64,000 bases of DNA from Rhodobacterales bacterium (GTDB taxonomy: Bacteria > Pseudomonadota > Alphaproteobacteria > Rhodobacterales > Rhodobacteraceae): the NCBI GenBank assembly GCA_002746935.1, contig PDRW01000028.1:30656-94655 (forward strand), given 5' to 3'. The notes under the pieces were generated by a model. That model made no database searches. It worked only from the letters and a program-made list of their open reading frames with translations, and was not told where the DNA came from. Positions 51,212 to 58,587 of this stretch are shown in pieces. Position 1 is the stretch's first letter. Every line of letters begins with the position of its first letter. The position numbers were made by a program, and so were the translations under genes.

Positions 51212-51736
51212 ATGATCGGAAAACTCACGCAATTGCTCGCTGTTGCCGCGCTCGGCTTCACCGCTGGCGGTGCTGTTGCACAGGACAGCGAAAGCCGGGT
51301 GGCCGCGAACACGGCCTGGAGCGTGTTTGTCGAGGAAAATCCGAAAGAATGCTGGAGCGTGTCGGCCCCCAACAAGATAGTGAACACCCGTGGCGGCAAG
51401 GAAGTGAAGGCCAAGCGGGGAGAAATACTGCTGTTTGTCAGCTTCCGTCCGGGCGATGGCGGCCCCGGGCAGGTTGCCTTTACCGGTGGATATCCGTTCG
51501 CCAAGCAAGGACAGGTTTCCCTGACCATCGGCAGTTCGGAATTCACCTTGTTTACCGAAGGCGAATGGGCCTGGACCCAGAGCCCCGAGGATGATGCAGC
51601 CATCATCGCCGCCATGAAAACCGGCGCAACCGCGGTGCTTGTCGGCCAGTCCACCAGAGGAACCCGCACGGAAGACAGCTTCTCCCTGCTTGGTTTTACC
51701 GCTGCGGTGGAAGACGCCTCCAGGCGGTGCCAATAG
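51212..51736 (+). CDS. IalB-like (invasion-associated locus B) exported protein
   Basis: The 174-residue product has a signal peptide (cleavage after about residue 24, AVAQ) and an IalB-type domain with ENPKECWSVSAPNK, FRPGDGG and LVGQSTRGTRTEDSFSLLGF. Cysteines at about residues 49 and 173 could form a disulfide. Named from Bartonella, the family is widespread in non-invasive alphaproteobacteria and the role is unknown. The ATG at 51212 gives the signal peptide; the upstream open frame is not homologous. Confidence 0.87.
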   Translation: MIGKLTQLLAVAALGFTAGGAVAQDSESRVAANTAWSVFVEENPKECWSVSAPNKIVNTRGGKEVKAKRGEILLFVSFRPGDGGPGQVAFTGGYPFAKQGQVSLTIGSSEFTLFTEGEWAWTQSPEDDAAIIAAMKTGATAVLVGQSTRGTRTEDSFSLLGFTAAVEDASRRCQ

Positions 51737-51786
51737 GGCTTTCGGAAGCGGAATCCCGGCCAGATATCCGCCGCACATCCAATGCG

Positions 51787-51819
51787 CGCCCCGGTCCCTT
51801 TCCGGGGCGTTTTGTTTTC
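51787..51819 (+). terminator. Rho-independent terminator after the IalB-like gene
   Basis: CGCCCCGG/CCGGGGCG forms an 8-bp stem with a seven-base loop, followed by TTTTGTTTT. It lies 50 bases past the stop. Confidence 0.85.
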
Positions 51820-51868
51820 ATTCTGCGCTCAGAAGCCCTATATCGGCCCCAGATCCGAGGATTGAATC

Positions 51869-53101
51869 ATGACTGAGCTGAGCGCCCCGCTTACCCCCGA
51901 TACCCTCGCCCTGCCGCGCCAGAACACGGACACCGCCACACGGGTCAATCTCGTGGGCCTCACCCGCGATGCCCTGCGCGAGGTGCTGATCGCGGCCGGC
52001 ACGCCGGAGAAACAGGCGAAGATGCGGGTAGGTCAGCTCTGGCAATGGATCTACCAGAAGGGGGTGCGCGATTTTGCCGCGATGACCAACCTTTCGAAGG
52101 CCTATCGGGCGACGCTGGCCGAACACTTCGAGATCCGCGTGCCGGAGCTCGTCACCCGGCAGGTGAGCGCCGACGGAACGCGGAAATATCTGGTGCGGAT
52201 CGCCGGCGGCCACGAGGTGGAAATCGTCTATATCCCCGAGGAAGACCGCGGCACGCTCTGCGTCTCCAGCCAGGTCGGCTGTACGCTTACGTGCAGCTTC
52301 TGCCATACCGGCACCCAGAAGCTGGTGCGCAACCTGAGCGCGGGTGAGATCGTCGGCCAGATCATGCTGGCGCGCGACGATCTCGACGATTGGGTACGCG
52401 CCGGTGAAGGCATGGGCGAGCGGCCGCGGCTGGTTTCGAACATCGTGCTGATGGGCATGGGCGAACCGCTCTACAATTTCGACGCCGTGCGCGACGCGAT
52501 GAAGATCGCAATGGACGGCGAGGGGATCTCGCTGTCGCGCCGGCGGATCACCCTGTCGACCTCGGGCGTGGTGCCGGAGATCGCCCGCGCCGGTGAGGAG
52601 ATCGGCTGCATGCTGGCGATCTCCTTCCACGCGACTACCGACGCGGTGCGCGACAAGCTGGTGCCGATCAACCGCCGCTGGAATATCGAAGCCCTGCTGG
52701 AGGCGCTGAGGGCCTATCCGAAGCTGTCGAATTCCGAGCGGATCACCTTCGAATATATCATGCTCGACGGGGTGAACGACACCGACGAGGACGCGCGCCG
52801 GCTGGTTCGGCTGATCGGCGGCATTCCGGCAAAGATCAACCTGATCCCGTTCAACGAATGGCCCGGCGCGCCCTACAAGCGTTCGACGCCGGAACGGATC
52901 AGGGCCTTTGCCAATATCATCTACAAGGCGGGCTATGCCTCGCCGATCCGCACCCCGCGCGGTGAAGACATCATGGCGGCCTGCGGGCAGCTCAAGTCGG
53001 CCACCGAGCGGGCGCGCAAGTCACGCGCCCGGATCGAGGCGGAGGCGGGGCTCGGTGAGTTGCGGATCGGCGGCTATGCAGTCGGCACTGGCGGCGACTG
53101 A
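51869..53101 (+). CDS. rlmN: Dual-specificity 23S rRNA/tRNA adenine-C2 methyltransferase RlmN
   Basis: The 410-residue radical-SAM enzyme methylates A2503 of 23S rRNA and A37 of some tRNAs. The cluster motif CTLTCSFC sits near residue 138; [26 protein letters not shown] and the late [12 protein letters not shown] are typical. The methyl-carrying cysteine is the one in MAACGQLKS. Confidence 0.96.
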   Translation: MTELSAPLTPDTLALPRQNTDTATRVNLVGLTRDALREVLIAAGTPEKQAKMRVGQLWQWIYQKGVRDFAAMTNLSKAYRATLAEHFEIRVPELVTRQVSADGTRKYLVRIAGGHEVEIVYIPEEDRGTLCVSSQVGCTLTCSFCHTGTQKLVRNLSAGEIVGQIMLARDDLDDWVRAGEGMGERPRLVSNIVLMGMGEPLYNFDAVRDAMKIAMDGEGISLSRRRITLSTSGVVPEIARAGEEIGCMLAISFHATTDAVRDKLVPINRRWNIEALLEALRAYPKLSNSERITFEYIMLDGVNDTDEDARRLVRLIGGIPAKINLIPFNEWPGAPYKRSTPERIRAFANIIYKAGYASPIRTPRGEDIMAACGQLKSATERARKSRARIEAEAGLGELRIGGYAVGTGGD

Positions 53102-53117
53102 TCCTGTGAGAAAGCCG

Positions 53118-53142
53118 TATTGTTTCTGATACAGAAACAATA
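53118..53142. other. Perfect 11-bp hairpin after rlmN
   Basis: TATTGTTTCTG, ATA, then the exact complement CAGAAACAATA, 16 bases after the rlmN stop. No T-run follows on either strand, so it is not a classic terminator; it may be an RNA-stabilising hairpin or an operator. Confidence 0.5.
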
Positions 53143-53276
53143 ACCCCCAGCGTTTTTAGCCTTGCGTCTGGAAAACAGATGACGGAGCCGCGCGGGCCAT
53201 GAGAGGGCCAAGTCGGCACCTTGTTAAAGAAGCCCAGCTATGCCCGACAGGCGATTGCCAGGCAATCTACCGAAAG

Positions 53277-53393
53277 GGAGGGGTGCGTCGGGACGGGCAT
53301 GACGCTTTATGGCAGGCTGTTGTTCACGTTTGCGACCTCTTCACAGACGAAGAGTGCGACACCTTCTTCAAAGCCGCAGGACACAAGGACCAT
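53277..53393 (+). pseudogene. Remnant of an IS630-type transposase C-terminus
   Basis: The translated segment reads ALWQAVVHVCDLFTDEECDT followed by FFKAAGH, resembling the C-terminal end of IS630-family DDE transposases (LWxxIxxxCDLFTxxECxNYFKAAGY). Upstream catalytic parts and terminal repeats were not found. The rest of 53143-53510 has no recognisable gene. Confidence 0.5.
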
Positions 53394-53510
53394 CGAGCGC
53401 AACCCAGCCTGGCCCGGATGCCTGAGAAATCGAAAGTGCAAAGGTCACCATGCCGACTGCGGAAGGTGCTGAACTTGATGCTGAATTCCTGGAGGGTCGG
53501 GGAGGAAGCG

Positions 53511-53586
53511 TGGTGCCGGTGAAGGGACTCGAACCCCCGACCCCATCATTACGAATGACGTGCTCTACCAGCTGAGCTACACCGGC
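53511..53586 (-). tRNA. tRNA-Thr(CGT) with encoded CCA
   Basis: On the minus strand the cloverleaf folds: acceptor GCCGGTG/CACCGGC, D-arm GCTC/GAGC, anticodon stem CGTCA/TGATG with loop TTCGTAA (anticodon CGT, reading ACG threonine), T-arm GGGGG-TTCGAGT-CCCTT with two G-U pairs, and CCA at the 3' end. Its 5' end abuts the 3.3-kb insert, and its 5' half is repeated at 56846-56885. Confidence 0.97.
53547..53586. repeat. Attachment-site repeat inside tRNA-Thr
   Basis: Forty bases from the anticodon arm to the 5' end of the tRNA, identical to 56846-56885. The identity stops at the anticodon stem on one side and the tRNA 5' end on the other. Confidence 0.88.
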
Positions 53587-53662
53587 GCCTTGCTCTAACC
53601 GCTTGAAACCCAATCGGAACTTCCTAGTCGTTCCATCGATGATTTTCAGGCCGCTTCCCGCG

Positions 53663-53684
53663 TTGCAAGACTATTGCAAGACTA
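53663..53684. repeat. Tandem 11-bp repeat near the attachment site
   Basis: TTGCAAGACTA occurs twice head to tail. It lies 77 bases inside the island from the tRNA, where integrases or excisionases often have arm-type binding sites. Confidence 0.6.
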
Positions 53685-53756
53685 ACACAGGGCGAGCGTT
53701 GTGTGTGGAGGTTCGTTTAATCTGTCCCACGACGAAGCGCAAGGCCGAAAAAGGTC

Positions 53757-54383
53757 TCAAGCAGCCGTAATCCTTGGGCTTCTGTCCACATCCTCGTGCA
53801 GACGGCAGAAGTGGACGGACAGCTTAAAGACGAACAAGTAGAAGGCGGCCATGCTGAGTGTGAACAGCTTCTCTGCGGCCTTCTGATGGACCTCAACCGG
53901 CATCGAGTGCAAGTCGTCGAGGAGTGCGACGTGATCCTCGTCCAGCAGTCCGTCTGCCGGAAGATAGAACATGTTGGTCACTCGCTGCGCCTTGATGTCC
54001 GTTAGGCGAGACGCGACTTTCTCGCCATCCAGGCCGTGCGCCTGGAACCGCTCAACTATCTTGGACAGCTTCACGATAGGCGCGAAGGTCACGTTAGGCG
54101 GCAAAACGCGGGCGTTCTCTGCTGACACGTCGCAAGAGTTGGACAGCACGATCCCGCGCGCCGCATTTACATTGCCCGACTTGAACGAGAATATCTGAAA
54201 TCCGCGCCAGCCATCCCCTTGAAGCATCTCGCCCGTATAGCCGTCATAGCCTGCCGGGATGAAGTAGCCTCTATCGGCTCCATCAATGAGGTTCTTGAGT
54301 TCAGTCACCAAGACCTTCTGCGCAGGAGCAGCCGTCAGGTAGTAAGGAATCTGCTGGCGGAGGGCGTCTGCGTCAAAGGTCAT
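53757..54383 (-). CDS. Island protein of unknown function, third gene of the TIGR04255 operon
   Basis: I do not recognise a characterised family. The 208-residue protein starts MTFDADALRQQIPYYLTAAP. It contains an aromatic GYDGYTGEMLQGDGWRGFQI region, the striking RGIVLSNSCDVSAENAR stretch near residue 80 with a single cysteine, and a C-terminal helix followed by FVFKLSVHFCRLHEDVDR. There is no signal peptide or clear membrane helix. A TTG four codons earlier (54395), overlapping the preceding stop, is an alternative start and would couple translation. It is the last gene of the operon and ends 170 bp from the tRNA. Confidence 0.75.
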   Translation of the reverse strand: MTFDADALRQQIPYYLTAAPAQKVLVTELKNLIDGADRGYFIPAGYDGYTGEMLQGDGWRGFQIFSFKSGNVNAARGIVLSNSCDVSAENARVLPPNVTFAPIVKLSKIVERFQAHGLDGEKVASRLTDIKAQRVTNMFYLPADGLLDEDHVALLDDLHSMPVEVHQKAAEKLFTLSMAAFYLFVFKLSVHFCRLHEDVDRSPRITAA

Positions 54384-54391
54384 CCTTCGGA

Positions 54392-54685
54392 TCAAGCCTC
54401 ATAGAGACTCTCGAGGTCGTTAAAGATCGCGGCTTCAAACTCAGCGCCAAGCCGCTCCTGGCGCTCAGCAAAGCCATTGTAGATCGCGGCGATCTGCTGG
54501 GCGAAGTGATCCACGCCCGCGGGCTTCGCCAGGCTTTCCATGAAGCCGCTGTAGGTCCCGCGTACTTGCTGCACCTCGTATGCCTCAACGCGCGGCGGAT
54601 AATGGACCTGACCCGCAAGCATCGCCGCGCCAACGGCAACCATGAAGGTCGTGGAAGTGGGTCTGGTTGCTGCGAGTTCAATCAT
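54392..54685 (-). CDS. Small island protein of unknown function, second gene of the TIGR04255 operon
   Basis: The 97-residue product begins MIELAATRPTSTTFMVAVGA and ends with a charged helix (QERLGAEFEAAIFNDLESLYEA). Residues 15-30 are mildly hydrophobic but short for a membrane segment. No family is recognised. Its start overlaps the stop of the TIGR04255 gene by eight bases and its stop touches the start of the next gene, so translation of the three is probably coupled. Confidence 0.68.
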   Translation of the reverse strand: MIELAATRPTSTTFMVAVGAAMLAGQVHYPPRVEAYEVQQVRGTYSGFMESLAKPAGVDHFAQQIAAIYNGFAERQERLGAEFEAAIFNDLESLYEA

Positions 54686-55421
54686 ACTTAGGCCCCATCT
54701 CATTGATCGTTGCTTCGGTCAGGCAACTGAAAAACTTGGTCTTGTTCGCTTGGCGTAGGCTCTCAACTGCAGGTTCGAGTTGCGCAGCAAACGCGCCAAA
54801 GTCAGAAAAGTGCGCCGTGCGGATCGAGTCGATATCCACGACGGCCCCGAAAACAATCTTACCGTCTGGCATCGCGCCTTGCGCGCCGGTCACGACGGAT
54901 ATGATGTACAGAGTGTTGCCCTCGTTGCGGTGAACCTGAACAGACAGATGGTCATCCTTGGCTTCAACGTCACCAACTCGGACGCCCATGTTGATCTTCG
55001 CGATCTGTTCCGTGAGCGTCGGTGCCTGGATCAAGTTGACATACTTCACTGAGTACCGCTCGACTGGACCCGCGATACCAACTTGCGCCACCTTCTCGAC
55101 AATGCCCAGAATGGCCTCCTTGAAAGCGGGCCACTTCGGATAGGGCAGCTTGCACGCGATGACCAAGTTTCGATCACCGAATGAGATCGTGAACTCACCC
55201 CAGTCGAGCCGACTAACCGGCGAGAAGGCAAGGTTCGGGTCTTGGTCTCTGATCGGTTGCGGTATCTCGGCTGCGGGCAGCCTTTGGAGTTTCGGCTTCG
55301 GCGTCAGTTGGCCAAAGAGAGCGCCTGGCAACAGGTCTGCCAGTTGCGGCGCGCCGCCCATGCGCACCTCAAAGACCGCATCGACGAGCGGCTCACGATC
55401 TAGGGTCTTGGGCAGCTTCAC
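54678..55421 (-). CDS. TIGR04255 family protein
   Basis: The 247-residue protein shows the N-terminal REPLVDAVFEVRM signature and the C-terminal LTEATINEMGPKYD pattern of the TIGR04255 family, a sporadically distributed family of about 250 residues with no assigned function. The GTG at 55421 has GGAGG six bases upstream and gives the family start KLPKTLDREP; an ATG 96 bases earlier is rejected. No signal peptide. It heads the island operon. Sporadic occurrence and the island setting hint at an accessory or defence role, but no catalytic motif is evident. Confidence 0.82.
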   Translation of the reverse strand: MKLPKTLDREPLVDAVFEVRMGGAPQLADLLPGALFGQLTPKPKLQRLPAAEIPQPIRDQDPNLAFSPVSRLDWGEFTISFGDRNLVIACKLPYPKWPAFKEAILGIVEKVAQVGIAGPVERYSVKYVNLIQAPTLTEQIAKINMGVRVGDVEAKDDHLSVQVHRNEGNTLYIISVVTGAQGAMPDGKIVFGAVVDIDSIRTAHFSDFGAFAAQLEPAVESLRQANKTKFFSCLTEATINEMGPKYD

Positions 55422-55544
55422 GGTCTTCCTCCACGTCGAATCACAGTGTAACTCGCGCGCGAATCGGGGGCAAGCGCGCAAGACTCCAAACGGCCTCAGA
55501 GTCAATACCTCAGACACCTTTCTGAGCCGTTAGACGTGCGCGCG

Positions 55545-55943
55545 TTAACACTTCGGTCGCATATCAGCCGCAACCAGCACTTGGAGATTACAGGGAACAT
55601 GCCGACCGCATACGTCGGGATGGGTAAGAGGAATGATGTGGTCACCGTGATGAGGAATGCCTGTCACGACCGAAAGCACATCGCGCAGTTCATATAGCTT
55701 TTCTATCGCGAGCAACTGTTCTTTGGTCAAGTTTGCGACCGATGCTGTAGATGCGCTGCGACGCTATTCCGCACGGTCGGACTCGCAATAACTGCACCGG
55801 CGATCCGAGCGGCGTGCGCAGACGTGCCCGGTCGGGCAAAGCAATCCGGTGAAGTAGATTCCATTTCCGCTACTTGAGGGCAGTAGCAGGAGTTCAGGAC
55901 GACCTGCATCTACGGCAATCCGCTCGCGCAGTTTCGAGGACAT
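55545..55943 (-). pseudogene. HNH-type endonuclease gene interrupted by an in-frame TAG
   Basis: From the ATG at 55943 the frame reads a zinc-knuckle-like part (FTGLLCPTGHVCARR, then CSYC), meets TAG at codon 60 (55766-55764), and continues in the same frame with LTKEQLLAIEKLYELRDVLS and GIPHHGDHIIPL, then HVPCNLQVLVAADM, a typical HNH end with its DH and N residues. The distance between the two parts is shorter than in full-length relatives, so a deletion is also likely. It overlaps the tail of the integrase fragment. Confidence 0.7.
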
Positions 55944-56701
55944 GACGACATGCGTGTTTCCCAGACAATGCCGACAAGATCCATGGAGGGTCCTCGGTGC
56001 TCTGGTCCCACATCCGCTGCATGGAATCCCGTCGTAGTATGAGTTTGCCGCTGAATCAGCTTTCGCCTCAGCCGAGGAACGCGCGCCATCAGGTCGCCGC
56101 GCGAGGCCTGTCCTGCCACGAACCGGATCACAGACGATGCGACGTTCTGCGCCCTCTGAGCAGCCTCGCGCTTCTCACGCTGGAGGGCGTTCAGATGCGT
56201 TGCCATCTCGAAGACGGGCAACTCATCGACCAGGATGTCTGCCCAGGTCGCAAGGTGGCGATTGAACGATCCCCGATAGTCGCGGATCGTCGTCTCGGAC
56301 ATGGGCCGCTTGCCCGACGTGTCGATCCGCTGAGGGTTCGAGCGGGTCTCGATCATCAGTTCCAGGGCTTCGCGAAAGGTCGGCAACTGAGTGACAGCCG
56401 CCGCCGCGCGCTCGGCCTCGCGCTCCTGCCGCGTTTTGATGGCACCCTCGTCAATGTCATGGGCCGTCTTGCCGACCTGTTTCTTCGCCCAAGCCGAGTG
56501 CTTGCCCTGCGGGGGCCACTGGCCGAGTTTGACACGCCGGGTCTTCTGCGCCGTCGAGTCCCACTTGTTGACGTACCATGTCTTGACCCCGCCCGCCGTC
56601 ACGCAGAGTTGCAGGCCTTTGACCGTGGGGTCCGAAAACCAAATCGTCTTGTCGGCGGACAAGGTCTTGAGGTTGGTGTCGGTGAACTTGATCTGAGGCA
56701 T
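55910..56701 (-). pseudogene. Tyrosine integrase, N-terminal fragment
   Basis: The open frame of 263 codons begins with the DUF4102 arm-binding domain (FTDTNLKTL, GLQLCVTAGGVKTWYV) and continues through the core-binding domain (LPTFREALELMIE, TIRDYRGSFNRHL). The expected catalytic domain with Arg, His-x-x-Arg and Tyr is absent; after about residue 220 the sequence is unrelated. It should be inactive for recombination. The ATG at 56701 has AAGGAG upstream. It lies next to the right attachment repeat, as usual for such integrases. Confidence 0.82.
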
Positions 56702-56719
56702 GGTCGTGGCTCCTTGCAA

Positions 56720-57062
56720 ACGGCTGATGTTGCAGGGTTCACGTTACGTTCCAACCCTGATCAAACTCAACCGAATATTGGCGAAGCATCTGATTTCATT
56801 GAGGTTTGTTGGTTCAACCCCACCGAGTGCTGGTGGGATTCTCGCATTACGAATGACGTGCTCTACCAGCTGAGCTACACCGGCACACTTCCATTTGCAG
56901 GCCCTACCATGGACCTACCCGTTACATTGCGCCGCCTGCAAGCGACTGGTTTTACGGGTCATTCGGGCGTGATCTGCCAGTTTTGAATGACGTGCCGTGC
57001 GAACCATTGCGGCACTTCGCGGGTGCGCGGTGCATAGCACCCCGCGCCTTGACTGTGTAGCC
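56720..57062. other. Intergenic: integrase promoter region, right attachment repeat and original tRNA flank
   Basis: No gene is supported. The left part would hold the integrase promoter; 56846-56885 is the repeat. To its right lies sequence that, before insertion, would have been directly upstream of the tRNA-Thr gene and may still contain its old promoter. Confidence 0.5.
56846..56885. repeat. Right attachment repeat (5' half of tRNA-Thr)
   Basis: Identical over 40 bases to 53547-53586. The sequence beyond the anticodon arm does not complete a cloverleaf, so this is a partial tRNA copy rather than a second gene. Confidence 0.88.
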
Positions 57063-58577
57063 CTAATTTTGCGGCTTTGCCTCCGTTTCCGGTGTTGGCG
57101 TGGCAACGCCCTCGATCGTGGTTTCGTCGTCGGCTTCGTCGTTGCTTTCGTCGGTGGCGGCCGGCTCGGCCACGGTCTCGACCACCTCAACGGAAGTTGT
57201 CGGCTTGCCGACGAGCAGAGGCAGCATTTCGGCGCCGCCGCGCATTTTCATCTCGCCCTCGGAGGGCACCTTCCAGCTCAGCGTGTCGAAAGCGTTGCAA
57301 TCTGCACAGACCGGAACCCATTCGCCATGGACATGGCCGCATTTGTCGCAGACCCATTGCTGGCCACGCGAAGCGGTCACCGCCCTGGCGAGCCAGCCGC
57401 GTACAGCCTCGTCAGCCGCGCCCTGGCCGCGGTCGATCGCGGCCATGAGTGTGAGCGAGCGTTGGGTCGGGTCTTTCTCGGCGAGATCGCCCAGCGCTTC
57501 ACGGGCTGCGGCGAAGTCTTCTGCGGCAATATGCAGCTCGGCGAGCAGCATCCGGGTTTCGGGATGGTCGGGTTGCTGGCTGGTCAGCGCCCGGAACCGC
57601 TTCAATCGCTCTTTTGGCGATTCATCGGGCTCCAGCCCGGCGAAACTGGCTGCGAGATCGGGATGCGGATGCGCGCCCCAGGCCTTCGCCAGCAGCCGCG
57701 ACGCATAGCGCTTGTTGCCCTGCTCGGCATAGCTCTGCGCCGCCAGCACCGCCGCGGGGACCAGATCGGGCGACAGCTTGTTGGCCTCGATCGCCGCCTC
57801 TCGCGCCCGGATCGAGTTGCCCTCCTCGAAAATGTCCTTCGCTTCCTGCAGGGCCAGCACACCGTCGCGGCGGCGTCCGACATCGCGCGGCAGCGCGCCG
57901 GTTTTTACCTTGGCACCAAGGGTCTTGCGGGCACCGGCCCAGTCACTCCGCTTCGCCTGCAAGGCCAGCAGAATGTCGCCGGTCTCGGCGTGGCGCGGCT
58001 TCAGCGCGAAGGCCTTTTCGGCCAGCTTCAGCGCGGTATCGGTGTCGCCCGCGTCAAGCTTCTGCTTCATGATCCCACGGATGCCGACGAACCGCGTGCG
58101 TTCGTCCTTGAGCAACTTTTTGTAGACCTGTTCGGCCTGCTTGCGGTCCCCCGCCATTTCGGCCGCCTGCGCGGTGATGAGGTTGGTGAGTTCCGGCTTG
58201 TGCAGAAAGCGCTCGGCCCGGGCGGCGCGCGCCATCGCCACGCGCTCCTCGCCGGAGGCCAGCGCCATCATCCCCTCGGCCAGCGCGGCATAGCCCTTGC
58301 GCTCGCGGTTGCGGGCGAAATAGCGGCTGATGGCGGTTTCGTCGCCGCTCAGGAAGCGGATGAACGCCACCAGAAACCCGACCACCAGAAACAGCACCCA
58401 GACCGCCGCGACCAGCGCCACCAGCGCGATCACCGATTGCAGCGGGCCGAGGTTGAACTCCATGTTGCCCACGGCGATCTGCACCCCGGCGCTGGTCTCG
58501 GTAACCATCTGTGCTCCCAGAACGGCGGCGGCCACGACCACGACGAACAGGACGATTTTCAACAGGGACCAAAGCAT
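57063..58577 (-). CDS. HemY N-terminal domain protein with tetratricopeptide-like repeats
   Basis: The 504-residue protein has two N-terminal membrane helices (LLKIVLFVVVVAAAVLGAQM and VIALVALVAAVWVLFLVVGF), then a helical TPR-like body, and a C-terminal zinc-ribbon-like CDKCG...CADC followed by an acidic tail. It corresponds to the HemY protein found beside hemD in proteobacteria, not to protoporphyrinogen oxidase HemY of Bacillus. Its role in heme synthesis is suspected but unproven. It follows the mitofilin gene by ten bases. Confidence 0.9.
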   Translation of the reverse strand: MLWSLLKIVLFVVVVAAAVLGAQMVTETSAGVQIAVGNMEFNLGPLQSVIALVALVAAVWVLFLVVGFLVAFIRFLSGDETAISRYFARNRERKGYAALAEGMMALASGEERVAMARAARAERFLHKPELTNLITAQAAEMAGDRKQAEQVYKKLLKDERTRFVGIRGIMKQKLDAGDTDTALKLAEKAFALKPRHAETGDILLALQAKRSDWAGARKTLGAKVKTGALPRDVGRRRDGVLALQEAKDIFEEGNSIRAREAAIEANKLSPDLVPAAVLAAQSYAEQGNKRYASRLLAKAWGAHPHPDLAASFAGLEPDESPKERLKRFRALTSQQPDHPETRMLLAELHIAAEDFAAAREALGDLAEKDPTQRSLTLMAAIDRGQGAADEAVRGWLARAVTASRGQQWVCDKCGHVHGEWVPVCADCNAFDTLSWKVPSEGEMKMRGGAEMLPLLVGKPTTSVEVVETVAEPAATDESNDEADDETTIEGVATPTPETEAKPQN

Positions 58578-58587
58578 CGAACCATCC

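Larger units (their letters stand above)
53547..56885. mobile_element. Degraded tRNA-Thr-integrated mini-island
   Basis: A perfect 40-bp repeat of the 5' half of tRNA-Thr bounds about 3.3 kb. Read leftward from the right end it holds a truncated integrase, a broken HNH nuclease gene and an open three-gene operon. Base composition looks less GC-rich than neighbouring core genes. The chromosomal genes on each side (rlmN and the HemY-domain gene) are ordinary, consistent with insertion. Loss of the integrase catalytic domain suggests it is no longer self-mobile. Confidence 0.82.

Noticed and set aside
56846-56885. Second tRNA gene
   Set aside because: Only the 5' half matches; the 3' acceptor strand and T-arm are missing, so it is an attachment-site copy.
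55997-56986. 329-codon plus-strand frame in the island
   Set aside because: Antisense to the integrase fragment, no domain, Arg/His-rich composition.
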